Counted from the stretch's first letter, positions 23,741 through 34,546 are shown. The stretch is 64,000 nt of DNA from Ornithinimicrobium cerasi (GCF_003702705.1 NZ_QZMN01000013.1:62001-126000); one strand, 5' to 3'. The notes: generated by a model from the letters alone, not told the origin. Made by a program: numbers and translations.

Positions 23741-24670
23741 GTGAGCTCTGAGAAGCCGTCCCTGAGCACCCGGCACCCCCAGCCGGAGGACCTCACCCGC
23801 TACGCCTGGCTGTCCATCGCCGCGGCGCTGCTGACCATCGGTCTCAAGGGCAGCGCGTGGCTGGTGACCGACTCCGTCGGCCTGCTCTCCGACGCCGCGG
23901 AGTCGCTCGTGAACCTCGTGGCGGCGATCGTCGCCCTGGTCGCGCTGCGGGTGGTGCTGCTGCCCCCCGATCGCAACCACCACTACGGCCACAGCAAGGC
24001 GGAGTACTTCTCGGCCGCGGTCGAGGGCGTGATGATCTTCGTCGCGGCGGGCGTCATCCTCGTGGCCTCGGTCGAGCGCTTCCTCAACCCCGCCCCCATC
24101 GAGAACGTCGGCGTCGGCCTGCTCATCTCGGTGGTCGCCTCGGTCGTCAACGGGTCGGTGGCGTTCGTGCTGCTCCGGGCGGGTCGCAGGCACCGGTCGA
24201 TCACGCTGACGGCCGACGGACGGCACCTGCTCACGGACGTGTGGACGTCGGTCGGCGTCGTCGTCGGGGTCGTGCTGGTCTGGCTGACGGGATGGGACCG
24301 GCTGGACCCGATCGTCGCCTTCGCGGTGGGGATCAACATCCTCGTGACCGGCTGGGGCCTGATCCGCTCCTCCACGGCCGGGCTGATGGACATCTCGCTG
24401 CCCGCGGAGGACAACGAGCGGATCCGGGGCATCATCGGGCGCTTCACGGCCGAGGACATCCAGTTCCACGCCTTCCGCACCCGCGAGTCCGGGCACCGCC
24501 GTTTCATGGAGATGCACCTGCTCGTGCCGGGCGCCTGGTCGGTGCAGCGGGGTCACGACCTGGCCGAGGACATCACCGACGCTCTCCTCGCCGAGTACCC
24601 GGACCTGCGCGTGAGCTGTCACCTGGAGCCGATCGAGGACCCGCGCTCCTACGAGGACATCGGGATCTAG
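23741..24670 (+). CDS. Cation diffusion facilitator (CDF) metal exporter
   Basis: A 309-residue six-helix transporter that exports divalent cations (Zn, Fe, Mn or Co) in exchange for protons. Family signatures are SVGLLSDAAESLVNL in TM2, HHYGHSKAEYFSA in the loop, and DGRHLLTDVWTS in TM5, supplying the Asp/His metal ligands. The cytosolic C-terminal domain carries HAFRTRESGHRRFMEMHLLVPG. The GTG at 23741 has AGGGG five nt upstream; the GTG at 23735 overlaps that Shine-Dalgarno and is less likely. The metal cannot be read from sequence. Confidence 0.92.
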   Translation: MSSEKPSLSTRHPQPEDLTRYAWLSIAAALLTIGLKGSAWLVTDSVGLLSDAAESLVNLVAAIVALVALRVVLLPPDRNHHYGHSKAEYFSAAVEGVMIFVAAGVILVASVERFLNPAPIENVGVGLLISVVASVVNGSVAFVLLRAGRRHRSITLTADGRHLLTDVWTSVGVVVGVVLVWLTGWDRLDPIVAFAVGINILVTGWGLIRSSTAGLMDISLPAEDNERIRGIIGRFTAEDIQFHAFRTRESGHRRFMEMHLLVPGAWSVQRGHDLAEDITDALLAEYPDLRVSCHLEPIEDPRSYEDIGI

Positions 24671-24780
24671 TCGGGCTGGCGTCCCACTCTCCGGCCGACC
24701 ATCCACGGCAACGAGGCGTCCACGTCATACCCCGTCAGCGGCACCCGCCCCGGAGCAGGGACGCACGGACCGGACCCGGG

Positions 24781-25776
24781 TCAGCCCACCGAGGGGGCGA
24801 CCGCTGACTGCTGGTCCTCCCCCACGTCCCCCGTCGCGCCGGCGCGGACGGCGCGTCGCCCGAGCGTGAAGACGTAGAGGAAGAAGGCCAGGAGCGCGAG
24901 CACCCCGATGCCCACCCGCGCCCACGTCGGCAGCGGGGACGGCGTGACGAAGCCCTCGATCACCCCGGAGAGCAGCAGGACGAAGACCAGCCCGATGGCC
25001 ACGCCCGCCGCGGTGCGGCCCTCCGCGGCGAGGTTGGCCAGGCGGGTCCGCGGTCCGGGGGCCACCCAGGCCCAGAACAGCCGCAGCCCCACCCCGGCCG
25101 CCACGAAGATCGCCATCAGCTCGAGCAGCCCGTGCGGCGTGATCAGGCCCCAGAACACCTCGCCCCGGCCGTGCCGGTGCATGAGGGAGCCGATGACGGC
25201 CACGTTGGCGACGTTCTGCCACAGCAGCCAGACGACCGGGAACCCCAGCACGCCCATCCCGATGCAGCGCGCGGCCACCCACGCGTTGTTGACCCAGACC
25301 AGCGTGGAGAAGCTGCTGGCGGCGTTCTCGGAGTAGTACGACTCGAACTGCACGTTGACCAGCAGCTGCACCTCCTCCGGGCTGAGGAGGGAGTTCTCGA
25401 CGACCGGGTTGTGGTAGAGCCACCAGCCCAGCAGCAGGCCGACCACCACGTTGACCAGCGCCGTGATCCCCCACCACCGGCGCAGGCGGTAGAGGGCGGC
25501 CGGGAAGTCCTCGGCGAAGAAGCGCCCGACGCCCGCCCACGAGAACGTCGGCACGCGCGAGGCCCGGGCGCGGGCTGCGGCGATGAGCGTGGACAGGTGC
25601 GTCACGACCTGCGCGTCGGGGGCGGCGGAACGCACCGTCGACAGGTCGGTCGCCGCCCGCTGATAGCCGTCGAGGAGCTCGTCAGCCTCCGCGCCGCTCA
25701 GGCGGCGCTGCCGCGACAGGGCGCCCAGCCGCTGCCAGTCCTCCCGCCGTCGTCCCACCAGCGCGTCGAGGTCCAC
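24781..25776 (-). CDS. SpoIIM-like (stage II sporulation M) membrane protein
   Basis: A 331-residue protein. A soluble helical N terminus (VDLDALVGRRREDWQRLG) precedes five to six membrane helices with conserved small and acidic residues (WVNNAWVAARCIGMG, LITPHGLLELMAIF). The SpoIIM/DUF95 family occurs widely in non-sporulating actinobacteria next to RDD, MoxR and DUF58 genes, as here. It is divergent from the RDD gene and convergent with the CDF gene. The GTG at 25776 has TACAGT 6 nt upstream. The molecular role is unknown. Confidence 0.85.
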   Translation of the reverse strand: MDLDALVGRRREDWQRLGALSRQRRLSGAEADELLDGYQRAATDLSTVRSAAPDAQVVTHLSTLIAAARARASRVPTFSWAGVGRFFAEDFPAALYRLRRWWGITALVNVVVGLLLGWWLYHNPVVENSLLSPEEVQLLVNVQFESYYSENAASSFSTLVWVNNAWVAARCIGMGVLGFPVVWLLWQNVANVAVIGSLMHRHGRGEVFWGLITPHGLLELMAIFVAAGVGLRLFWAWVAPGPRTRLANLAAEGRTAAGVAIGLVFVLLLSGVIEGFVTPSPLPTWARVGIGVLALLAFFLYVFTLGRRAVRAGATGDVGEDQQSAVAPSVG

Positions 25777-25782
25777 CGGCTC

Positions 25783-25788
25783 ACTGTA
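25783..25788 (-). promoter_or_regulatory. -10 element of the SpoIIM-like gene (leaderless geometry)
   Basis: TACAGT on the minus strand, 6 nt before the GTG at 25776. It overlaps a GTATGNCG octamer at 25786-25793. Confidence 0.5.
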
Positions 25789-25872
25789 TGACGTGCGCGC
25801 GCACCTCCCGCACGGTGCTGCGCCCCGGGGTTGCACGCGGTCGGCGTCGTCGTCGGCGTCGGTGTCGGGAGG

Positions 25873-25878
25873 TAGCCT
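25873..25878 (+). promoter_or_regulatory. -10 element of the RDD gene (leaderless geometry)
   Basis: TAGCCT, 6 nt before the ATG at 25885. Confidence 0.5.
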
Positions 25879-25884
25879 GCGGCC

Positions 25885-26691
25885 ATGCCGACGCGGGGGA
25901 TCTTCGACGCCGAGCGCTTCGTCACGAGCGAGGCGGTCGAGATCGAGCTGCCCGCGGCCAGCCTCCCGCTGCGGATGGTCTCGGGCCTGGTCGACCTGCT
26001 CGTCGTCGCGCTCCTCGTGGTCCTGCTCGTGCTGCTGCTGCCGACGGAGCTGTTCCTCCGGGACGCCGCGCTGGGTCAGGCCTTCGTCATCGTGCTCATG
26101 GCGCTCGTCATGGCCGGGCTGCCGATCGCGCTGGAGACGCTGACGCGGGGGCGGACCGTGGGCAAGCTGGTCCTGGGGCTGCGGACCGTGCGCGAGGACA
26201 CCGGGCCCATCGGGCTGCGCCACGCGACCATCCGGGCGCTCGTCGGGACCGTCGAGCTGTGGCTCACCCTCGGCGGGCTCGCGCTCCTGGTCGCCGTGAC
26301 CAACGAGAAGGCCCGGCGGCTGGGCGACCTGCTCGCCGGCACCTACGTCGTCCGCGACCGCGTGCGGCTGCGCCTGGCGGAGGGACCCACGATGCCCGAG
26401 GCCCTGGCGCCCTGGGCCCGGCAGGCGGACATCGGCGTGCTGCCCGACGCGCTCGTCGTGGCGGTGCGCCAGTTCCTCCAGCGCTCCGGGCAGCTGATGC
26501 CCGAGGCGCGGGCGCGCACCGGTGCGGAGCTGTATGCCGCGATCCTGCCCCGCGTCGCTCCCCCGCCCCCGCCGCAGGCGCCCCCCGAGGAGGTCCTGGC
26601 CGCGGTGCTCGCCGAGCGGCGCCGCCGCGACGAGCGACGCCTGGACCGCGACGACGCCCTGCGGGCCAGGGTGCTCCCGAAGACCTCCTGA
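25885..26691 (+). CDS. RDD family membrane protein
   Basis: A 268-residue protein. An RDD domain of three to four helices (LPLRMVSGLVDLLVVALLVV with the Arg and Asp, then GRTVGKLVLGLRTVRED and DLLAGTYVVRDRVR) is followed by a 110-residue cytosolic tail ending in an Arg/Glu-rich helix. It is divergent from the SpoIIM-like gene, a pairing seen repeatedly in actinobacteria near MoxR/DUF58 operons. Some RDD proteins have been linked to Na+/H+ transport; nothing here shows that specifically. Confidence 0.87.
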   Translation: MPTRGIFDAERFVTSEAVEIELPAASLPLRMVSGLVDLLVVALLVVLLVLLLPTELFLRDAALGQAFVIVLMALVMAGLPIALETLTRGRTVGKLVLGLRTVREDTGPIGLRHATIRALVGTVELWLTLGGLALLVAVTNEKARRLGDLLAGTYVVRDRVRLRLAEGPTMPEALAPWARQADIGVLPDALVVAVRQFLQRSGQLMPEARARTGAELYAAILPRVAPPPPPQAPPEEVLAAVLAERRRRDERRLDRDDALRARVLPKTS

Positions 26692-26733
26692 TCGTGGGCG
26701 CGCCCCTCGGCCGTCCGGGAACGCGTCCGGTCG

Positions 26734-27855
26734 CTACCGGCCGTCGTCGTACGCGGGCTTGAGCACGCCCTCGATGATCGCCAGCCGCTCGTCGAAGGGC
26801 AGGAAGGCCGACTTCATCGCGTTGACCGCGACCCGGCGCAGGTCCGAGCGGGTCCAGCCGGCACGGTCGACCATGAGCTGCGCCTCGCGGGTCATCGACG
26901 TCGCGCTCATCAACCGGTTGTCGGTGTTGAGGGTGACGCGGAAGTGCAGGTCCTTGAGGAGCGTGACGGGGTGCGCCTCGATCGAGGGCGCCGCCCCCGT
27001 CTGGACGTTGCTGCTCGGGCACATCTCGAGCGGGATCCGCCGGTCCTTGACGTAGGCCGCCAGCGGGCCGAGCTGGAACGCACCGGGATCGGTGGCGGCC
27101 CGGGCGATGGCGGCGGGCAGGTCCTCGCCGACCGGGGCGCCGTCGAGCGTGATGTCGTCGACCAGGCGGACGCCGTGGCCGAGCCGCTCGGCCCCGCACC
27201 ACTGGATCGCCTCCCAGATGCTCGGCAGCCCGAACGCCTCCCCCGCGTGGATCGTGAAGTGCGCGTTGTGGTGACGCAGGTAGTCGAACGCCGGCAGGTG
27301 CCGGGTGGGCGGGAAGCCGTCCTCCGCCCCGGCGATGTCGAAGCCGCAGACCTTCTCACCCAGGTGCCGCACCGTCAGCTCGGCGATCTCCTCCGACCGG
27401 GCGGCGTGGCGCATGGCCGTCAGGAGGGCGCGGACCCGGATCCGGCCGCCCGCGCCGGCGGCCTCCTCCTCCCCCTCGCGCAGGCCGCGGTTCACCGCCT
27501 CCACCACCTGGTCCAGGGTCAGGCCGTGCCGCAGGTGCTGCTCGGGCGCGTAGCGCACCTCTGCGTAGACGACCCCGTCCCGCGCCAGGTCGGTCACGCA
27601 CTCGCGCGCCACCCGGGCGAGCGCCTCCTCGGTCTGCATGACCCCGACGGTGTGGTCGAACGTCTCGAGGTAGCGCACCAGCGAGCCCGAGTCCGCCGCC
27701 TCGGCGAACCACGCGGCGAGCGCGTCGACCTCGGTGGCCGGCAGTGCGGCATACCCCTGCTCGTGCGCGAGGTCGAGCACGGTGGCAGGCCGCAGACCAC
27801 CGTCGAGGTGGTCGTGCAGCACGACCTTGGGCAGCGTGGCGACGTCGAGCTCCAT
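26734..27855 (-). CDS. add: Adenosine deaminase
   Basis: A 373-residue zinc enzyme that deaminates (deoxy)adenosine to (deoxy)inosine, the substrate of the PNP in this window. Zinc ligands are His14 and His16 in [14 protein letters not shown] follows, then [19 protein letters not shown], and LNTDNR with the catalytic Asp. The length is normal. It is divergent from deoC with 59 bp between them, so purine deamination and deoxyribose-phosphate cleavage may share control. No Shine-Dalgarno stands out. Confidence 0.95.
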   Translation of the reverse strand: MELDVATLPKVVLHDHLDGGLRPATVLDLAHEQGYAALPATEVDALAAWFAEAADSGSLVRYLETFDHTVGVMQTEEALARVARECVTDLARDGVVYAEVRYAPEQHLRHGLTLDQVVEAVNRGLREGEEEAAGAGGRIRVRALLTAMRHAARSEEIAELTVRHLGEKVCGFDIAGAEDGFPPTRHLPAFDYLRHHNAHFTIHAGEAFGLPSIWEAIQWCGAERLGHGVRLVDDITLDGAPVGEDLPAAIARAATDPGAFQLGPLAAYVKDRRIPLEMCPSSNVQTGAAPSIEAHPVTLLKDLHFRVTLNTDNRLMSATSMTREAQLMVDRAGWTRSDLRRVAVNAMKSAFLPFDERLAIIEGVLKPAYDDGR

Positions 27856-27901
27856 CTCGTCATCGTCGCAGATCGAGGGCGTCGGGCCAGCCCTGCGACG
27901 G

Positions 27902-27907
27902 TAGACT
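27902..27907 (+). promoter_or_regulatory. -10 element of deoC (leaderless geometry)
   Basis: TAGACT, 7 nt before the GTG at 27915. Confidence 0.55.
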
Positions 27908-27914
27908 CGCCCGG

Positions 27915-28925
27915 GTGACCACCACCCCCGCTCCCCTCGTGACCGCTGCCGGGCAGGCGACGAGAGCCACCGAGCACCTGGGCGTGACCCGACTCACCAA
28001 CCAGGCCCTCTCCTCGTGGCTGCACGGCCTGCCGGGTGTCGACCAGGTGGGCTGCGACGCACGCGCGGCCACCCTCGGCACCCGCTCGATCAAGACCACC
28101 GCCAAGGCCTGGGCCATCGACCTGGCCATCTCGATGATCGACCTGACCACCCTCGAGGGTGCCGACACCCCGGGCAAGGTCCGCGGCCTGTGCACGAAGG
28201 CCCTCTCCCCCCTGCCCTCGGACCCGACGACCCCGCGCCCCGCGGCGGTCTGCGTCTACGGCGACATGGTGGCGACCGCCAGGGAGGTGCTGGGCGACTC
28301 CGGCATCAAGGTGGCCGCGGTGGCCACCGCCTTCCCCAGCGGCCGGGCGAGCATGGCGGTCAAGCTGGCCGACACCCGCGACGCGGTCGAGGCCGGCGCG
28401 GACGAGATCGACATGGTCATCGACCGCGGCGCCTTCCTCTCCGGCGACTACCTCACGGTGTTCGAGCAGGTCGCGGCCGTGAAGGAGGTGTGCGGGACCG
28501 CCCGCCTCAAGGTGATCATGGAGACCGGCGAGCTGGTGACCTACGACAACGTCCGCCGGGCCAGCTGGCTCTCGATGCTGGCCGGGGCGGACTTCATCAA
28601 GACCAGCACCGGCAAGGTGTCCCCGGCGGCCACCCTCCCCGTGACCCTGATCATGCTGGAGGCCGTCCGCGACTGGAGGGAGCAGACCGGGCAGATGGTC
28701 GGCGTCAAGCCGGCCGGCGGCATCCGCACCAGCAAGGAAGCCATCAAGTTCCTCGTCGCCGTCAACGAGGTTGCGGGCCACGGCGGCGCCTGGCTCAGCC
28801 CTGAGTACTTCCGGTTCGGCGCCTCCAGCCTGCTCAACGACCTGCTGCTGCAGCGTCAGCGGATGAGCACCGGCGCCTACTCCGGCGCCGACTACATCCC
28901 CGACGACTCGCCGAGCCTCTACTGA
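27915..28925 (+). CDS. deoC: Deoxyribose-phosphate aldolase
   Basis: A 336-residue Schiff-base aldolase that splits 2-deoxyribose-5-phosphate into acetaldehyde and glyceraldehyde-3-phosphate. The Schiff-base lysine is Lys229 in [39 protein letters not shown] and [14 protein letters not shown] complete the barrel. It is longer than the 220-260-residue E. coli-like type, with N-terminal and C-terminal extensions typical of the actinobacterial/animal class. The reading frame continues upstream, but the leaderless -10 fixes the GTG at 27915. Two aldehyde dehydrogenase genes follow at 17 bp and with an overlap, presumably to oxidise the acetaldehyde. Confidence 0.95.
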   Translation: MTTTPAPLVTAAGQATRATEHLGVTRLTNQALSSWLHGLPGVDQVGCDARAATLGTRSIKTTAKAWAIDLAISMIDLTTLEGADTPGKVRGLCTKALSPLPSDPTTPRPAAVCVYGDMVATAREVLGDSGIKVAAVATAFPSGRASMAVKLADTRDAVEAGADEIDMVIDRGAFLSGDYLTVFEQVAAVKEVCGTARLKVIMETGELVTYDNVRRASWLSMLAGADFIKTSTGKVSPAATLPVTLIMLEAVRDWREQTGQMVGVKPAGGIRTSKEAIKFLVAVNEVAGHGGAWLSPEYFRFGASSLLNDLLLQRQRMSTGAYSGADYIPDDSPSLY

Positions 28926-28942
28926 CGAAGGACACCACCGAC

Positions 28943-30378
<1,436 letters not shown>

Positions 30379-30382
<4 letters not shown>

Positions 30383-31311
30383 GCGTGAGCGCCGACCGGG
30401 TGGACGTCCGCAAGACCTACAAGCTCTACGTCGGGGGAAAGTTCCCGCGCAGCGAGTCGGGCCGCTCCTACGAGGTGTATGCCGCGCCCCGCGGCGCGCG
30501 CAGCGCGGCGGCCGGCACCCGTGGGGCGTTCCTGGGCAACGTGGCCAAGGGCTCGCGCAAGGACGCCCGGGACGCCGTCGTGGCGGCCCGCAAGGCGCAG
30601 CCCGGGTGGGGTGGTGCCACCGCCTACAACCGCGGGCAGGTGCTCTACCGGGTGGCCGAGGTGATGGAGGGGCGCCGCGCCCAGTTCGTCAACGAGGTGC
30701 AGGCCGCCGAGGGGCTGACCGCGGCGCGGGCCGAGGCCGTCGTCTCGGCCGCGATCGACCGGTGGGTCTGGTACGCCGGCTGGTCCGACAAGTACACCCA
30801 GGTGGACGGCTCCCTCAACCCCGTCGCCGGCCCCTACTTCAACATCTCCGCGGCCGAGCCGACCGGCGTGGTCGCCGTCCTCGCGCCGCAGCGGTCCTCG
30901 CTGCTGGGGCTGGTCTCGGTCGTGGCGCCGGTCGTCGTCTCCGGCAACACCGCGGTGGTCCTGGCCTCGCAGGACCGGCCCATCCCCTCGGTCTCCCTCG
31001 CCGAGTCGCTGGCCACCTCCGACGTGCCCGGTGGCGTGGTCAACATCATCACCGGGCACACGGCCGAGGTCGCCCCCTGGCTCGCCTCGCACCGCGACGT
31101 CAACGCCCTCGACCTCACCGGTGCCGCGGACGTCGAGGGTATGGCGTGGGGCGACCTGGAGAGGGCCGCCGCGGAGAACCTCAAGCGGGTGCTCCGCCCT
31201 GCCGGTGGGGGGTCGGGGGCGCAGGAGCCCGACTTCCTGCCCACCCCGGACCTCACGCGGCTGCGGGCGTTCACCGAGACCAAGACCGTCTGGCACCCGA
31301 AGGGCACCTGA
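30379..31311 (+). CDS. Half-length aldehyde dehydrogenase-like protein lacking the catalytic domain
   Basis: 310 residues align with the N-terminal and coenzyme-binding part of ALDH (YKLYVGGKFPRSESGRSYEV, VLYRVAEVMEGRR, GVVNIITGH, ALDLTGAADVEG). The protein then stops after AAENLKRVL plus a short tail. The WNFP Asn is replaced (VVAVLAPQRSSLL), and the LELGGK Glu and the catalytic Cys segment are missing. No frameshift remnant of the missing half lies downstream, and the reading frame is clean. It overlaps the active ALDH by 4 bp, so it is probably made at a fixed ratio with it. A structural or regulatory subunit is the simplest idea; a decaying paralogue is the alternative. Confidence 0.8.
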
Positions 31312-31322
31312 GTCCGGGTCGG

Positions 31323-31364
31323 CGGCCCCGGGCGGGTCGGCCCGGGCGGGCCGGCCCGGGCGGG
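31323..31364. repeat. Three tandem 14-bp GC-only units between convergent genes
   Basis: Units at 31323-31336, 31337-31350 and 31351-31364 each end CCCGGGCGGG, and the second and third are nearly identical. Each contains the palindrome CCCGGG, so several hairpins can form. It occupies nearly the whole gap between the half-ALDH and deoA and may serve as a bidirectional terminator. Confidence 0.6.
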
Positions 31365-31366
31365 CG

Positions 31367-32650
31367 TCAGGCGATGCGGTCAATGACGATGCGCGGTGCG
31401 TCGACCGGCTCCTCGCCGATGCTCCAGGCGTCGGCGAGGGCCTCGACCGCCCGCTCGAAGCGCTCCGGGGTGTCCGTGTGGAGGGTGAGCAGGGGCTGAC
31501 CGGCGCGGACGCGGTCACCCGGTCGGGCGTGCAGCTCGACGCCGGCGGCTGCCTGCACCGGGTCCTCCTTGCGTGCGCGGCCGGCCCCCAGGCGCCAGGC
31601 CGCGACCCCCACGGCGAGGGCGTCCAGCCTCGTCAGCACGCCGTCGGTCCCCGCGGTGACGTCGTGGGTCTCCCGGGCTGTCGGCATCGGGGCGTCCGGG
31701 TCGCCGCCCTGCGCCGCGATCATCCGGCGCCAGACGTCCATGGCGCGGCCGTCGGCGAGCGCGTCGGCCGGGTCGACCCCGGTGACGCCGGCCCCCTCGA
31801 GCATCTCCCGCGCCAGCGCCAGGGTCAGCTCGACGACGTCGGCCGGACCCCCGCCGGCGAGCACCTCGACGCTCTCGCGGACCTCCAGACCGTTGCCGGC
31901 CGTCAGCCCCAGGGGGGTGGACATGTCGGTGAGCAGGGCGACGGTGTGCACGCCGGCGTCGGTGCCGAGCTCGACCATGGTGCGGGCCAGCTCCCGGGCG
32001 TCGGACTCGGTCTTCATGAAGGCTCCGGACCCGACCTTCACGTCGAGCACGAGGACACCGGTGCCCTCGGCGATCTTCTTGCTCATGATCGAGGAGGCGA
32101 TGAGGGGGATCGCCTCGACGGTGCCGGTCACGTCACGCAGCGAGTAGAGCCGCTTGTCGGCCGGGGCCAGGCCCGATCCGGCCGCGCAGATGACGGCCCC
32201 GACGTCCTCGAGCTGGCTGATGATCTCCTCGTTGGACAGCGCCGCGCGCCACCCGGGGACCGCCTCGAGCTTGTCCAGGGTGCCCCCCGTGTGGCCCAGG
32301 CCCCTGCCGGACAGCTGCGGCACCGCCACCCCGCAGGCCGCGACGAGCGGTGCCAGGGGGAGCGTGATCTTGTCGCCCACCCCGCCCGTGGAGTGCTTGT
32401 CCGCGGTCGGGCGCGAGAGGGTGGAGAAGTCCATCCGCTCGCCCGAGGCGATCATCGCCGCGGTCCAGTCCCCGATCTCCCGCCGGGACATGCCGTTGAG
32501 CAGGATGGCCATCGCCAGGGCCGACATCTGCTCGTCGGCCACGACCTCGCGGGTGTAGGCGTCCACGACCCAGGAGATCTGCTCCGAGGACAGCTCCCCC
32601 TTGTCCCGCTTGGTCCGGATGATGTCGACGGCGTCGAAGGACTCACTCAT
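31367..32650 (-). CDS. deoA: Thymidine phosphorylase
   Basis: A 427-residue pyrimidine phosphorylase that splits thymidine or deoxyuridine to base and deoxyribose-1-phosphate. The phosphate site is DKHSTGGVGDKITLPLAPL. The substrate region has LSGRGLGHTGGTLDKLEAVPG and LKVGSGAFMKT. The C-terminal barrel-sandwich ends LLTLHTDTPERF. The start overlaps by 8 bp the end of an unknown membrane-protein gene on the same strand. A weak CAGACT lies 7 nt before its ATG, so it may also have its own promoter. Confidence 0.95.
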   Translation of the reverse strand: MSESFDAVDIIRTKRDKGELSSEQISWVVDAYTREVVADEQMSALAMAILLNGMSRREIGDWTAAMIASGERMDFSTLSRPTADKHSTGGVGDKITLPLAPLVAACGVAVPQLSGRGLGHTGGTLDKLEAVPGWRAALSNEEIISQLEDVGAVICAAGSGLAPADKRLYSLRDVTGTVEAIPLIASSIMSKKIAEGTGVLVLDVKVGSGAFMKTESDARELARTMVELGTDAGVHTVALLTDMSTPLGLTAGNGLEVRESVEVLAGGGPADVVELTLALAREMLEGAGVTGVDPADALADGRAMDVWRRMIAAQGGDPDAPMPTARETHDVTAGTDGVLTRLDALAVGVAAWRLGAGRARKEDPVQAAAGVELHARPGDRVRAGQPLLTLHTDTPERFERAVEALADAWSIGEEPVDAPRIVIDRIA

Positions 32651-33347
32651 GGCGCCCAGTCTGTCCTATCGCCCGGCAGGTCGAGGTGATCCGGTCGACG
32701 AGCTCGCGGCGACGCGGCCCCGGTCCCTGCCGCAGCGCCTCCTGCGCCGCGCCGCGCAGGCCGTCGAGCGAGGCGCGCACCGGCCCCGCGGCGACGGAGC
32801 CGGCCGCCGTGAGCGAGTCGTGCGCCTGGGCGACGGTCGCGGCGAGCCGGCGCAACGCCTGCTCCACCTGCTGCTCGTCCCGTGCCGCCACGGCCTGCTC
32901 GAGGTCGCGCCCGGCCTGGGCGACCTGCAGCTGCGCGAGGGAGACGACCGGGTCCGAGCCGAGGGACGACATACCCGCGGTCGTCCCGGCCACCCCGGTC
33001 CCCGGCCTCGGGGGGCGGCCACCCGGGGCCGCCCACGGGTCGACGGGCTCACGGCCCACGGGCCCTCCGGGGACCGCGCCCGGCCACTGCGGGACGTCGA
33101 TCCGCGGCATCGGCACGTCCTGGGCGGGTGGGCGGACGGCCGGCCCGGTTGCCCCTTGGCCTGGGCGGGGGCCGACCGGCGGGCGCCGCCGCTGCGGCCG
33201 ACGGTTGCCCACGACCAGGTACGCCACGAAGCCCAGCACCAGCAGGGGCACGAGGTTGACCCCCACCTCCGACGTCAGCCGGAGCACCACGAAGATGCCG
33301 AGGATCCACGCCCACGGGGGGAGGCGCCGGGCGTTCACCGGGAGCAC
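32643..33347 (-). CDS. Unknown membrane protein with Pro-rich middle and helical C terminus
   Basis: About 234 residues I cannot assign. An N-terminal hydrophobic hairpin (WAWILGIFVVLRLTS and LVPLLVLGFVAYLVV) is followed by a stretch of about 75 residues rich in Pro/Arg/Gly. A helical domain of about 90 residues ends the protein (LAQLQVAQAGRDLEQAVAARD, QQVEQALRRLAATVAQ). The start is uncertain: GTG at 33347 or 33338. Its 3' end overlaps the deoA start by 8 bp, so it is probably cotranscribed with deoA. It is divergent from another unknown gene. Confidence 0.6.
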   Translation of the reverse strand: MLPVNARRLPPWAWILGIFVVLRLTSEVGVNLVPLLVLGFVAYLVVGNRRPQRRRPPVGPRPGQGATGPAVRPPAQDVPMPRIDVPQWPGAVPGGPVGREPVDPWAAPGGRPPRPGTGVAGTTAGMSSLGSDPVVSLAQLQVAQAGRDLEQAVAARDEQQVEQALRRLAATVAQAHDSLTAAGSVAAGPVRASLDGLRGAAQEALRQGPGPRRRELVDRITSTCRAIGQTGRHE

Positions 33348-33361
33348 CAGTTCGGGTGTGA

Positions 33362-33367
33362 CATCCT
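33362..33367 (+). promoter_or_regulatory. Possible -10 element of the unknown gene at 33375
   Basis: CATCCT, 7 nt before the GTG at 33375. Read on the other strand, the overlapping CAGGAT could serve the divergent gene. Confidence 0.3.
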
Positions 33368-33374
33368 GTGCCGC

Positions 33375-34058
33375 GTGCTCATCGCTGACGTCATGGCTCT
33401 CGTCGTCCCTCCTGTGACCGACCTGCTGCGCCGCTCGCGCACCAGGGGTGGGACGGACGCGGTACAGCCGATGTTCCCCACCATCATCGCCCTGCGCAAC
33501 GACCGGGTGGTGGCCGCGGTGTCCACACCGCGGATGGAGGCCACGCTCAGCTGCGCCTCGACGCTGTCCGTCGGCGTGGGCGCCTCGGTGCTGGTGGTCG
33601 CCGCCGAGGCTGTGGTCAACGGCTCCCCCGCGGTCGCGTACACGGTGATGACGCGCGACCGGCGGGGCAAGCTGGTGCTGCAGAAGGTCGAGGGGGAGGG
33701 TGAGGAGCTGCGGCTGTCGAGGCCGGTCGACGGGGGCGAGCCCGCAGACCCGAGCATCCTGCGGGTGCTGGCCGATGCCGTCGGCCAGAAGCCCCTGTCG
33801 GTCTCCTCGGTCGCGCGCAAGGACACCGGCGGCACGTTCGGCGAGGAGACCTTCCTGCCGCCCGAGCAGGGTCGGGTCGTCGTGGACGCGGGCACCGTGA
33901 GGACGTTGCAGCAGCGGGTCGAGCAGATCGGCGGGCGGGCGCTCTACGTCGCCCGCTCGCCCGAGGCGGCGCGCCTCGCACTGGAGGCGGGTATGCCGCG
34001 GCGCTGCCTGCTCGGGGACGGCGACAGCCACACCGACAGCGACACCGACGGGGCCTGA
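33375..34058 (+). CDS. Unknown soluble protein
   Basis: About 227 residues without a domain I recognise. MFPTIIALRNDRVVAAVSTP and VVNGSPAVAYTVMTRDRRGKL suggest an alpha/beta fold with strands. The tail ends in an acidic Asp/Ser/Thr run (GDGDSHTDSDTDG). No signal peptide or membrane helix is seen. The start may be the GTG at 33375, favoured by CATCCT upstream, or the ATG at 33393. It lies between deoA and cdd on the opposite strand, so a link to nucleoside use is only positional. Codon usage looks like its neighbours. Confidence 0.6.
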   Translation: MLIADVMALVVPPVTDLLRRSRTRGGTDAVQPMFPTIIALRNDRVVAAVSTPRMEATLSCASTLSVGVGASVLVVAAEAVVNGSPAVAYTVMTRDRRGKLVLQKVEGEGEELRLSRPVDGGEPADPSILRVLADAVGQKPLSVSSVARKDTGGTFGEETFLPPEQGRVVVDAGTVRTLQQRVEQIGGRALYVARSPEAARLALEAGMPRRCLLGDGDSHTDSDTDGA

Positions 34059-34102
34059 CGCCCTGTTCCCCGGTGACCAGCGGGTCGCTTCGGACCCGTG
34101 GG

Positions 34103-34546
34103 TCAGGGGGTGCGCGGAGCCTCCGCGACCGCGGCGAGGTCCTCGGGCCCGAACGCCTGGGGCAGGACGGCGTCCATCCGCAGCACCCCCTGCGGGGTCT
34201 GCAGCAGGCACTCCGCGCCGCCATGCTCCCAGAGCAGCTGCCGGCACCGGCCGCAGGGCATGATCGTGGAGCCGCGGGCATCGACGCACCACACCGCGAC
34301 CAGCAGTCCTCCGCCGCCGGCGACGAGGTCGGACACCATCCCGCACTCGGCGCACAGCGCCACGCCGTAGGCGGCGTTCTCCACGTTGCAGCCGCGGACC
34401 ACCCGGCCGTCGTCGGTCAGGCCGGCCACGCCCACCGGGTAGTGCGAGTAGGGCACGTAGGCCCGCCGCATGACCTCGACAGCGGCCTCGTGCAGGCCCT
34501 CCCAGTCGACCTGCGCGGCGGAGGCGTCCTCGGGAAGCTGGCTCAC
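34103..34546 (-). CDS. cdd: Cytidine deaminase
   Basis: A 147-residue zinc enzyme that deaminates (deoxy)cytidine to (deoxy)uridine, which deoA can then split. Zinc ligands are in GVALCAECGM (Cys-Ala-Glu, the Glu being the proton shuttle) and MPCGRCRQLL. GCNVENAAYG is the substrate motif. The C terminus after the core is somewhat longer than in the shortest homologues. GAGAGG lies 6 nt before the GTG start. It begins 10 nt after the last permease gene, so it is the distal gene of the importer operon. Confidence 0.95.
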   Translation of the reverse strand: MSQLPEDASAAQVDWEGLHEAAVEVMRRAYVPYSHYPVGVAGLTDDGRVVRGCNVENAAYGVALCAECGMVSDLVAGGGGLLVAVWCVDARGSTIMPCGRCRQLLWEHGGAECLLQTPQGVLRMDAVLPQAFGPEDLAAVAEAPRTP

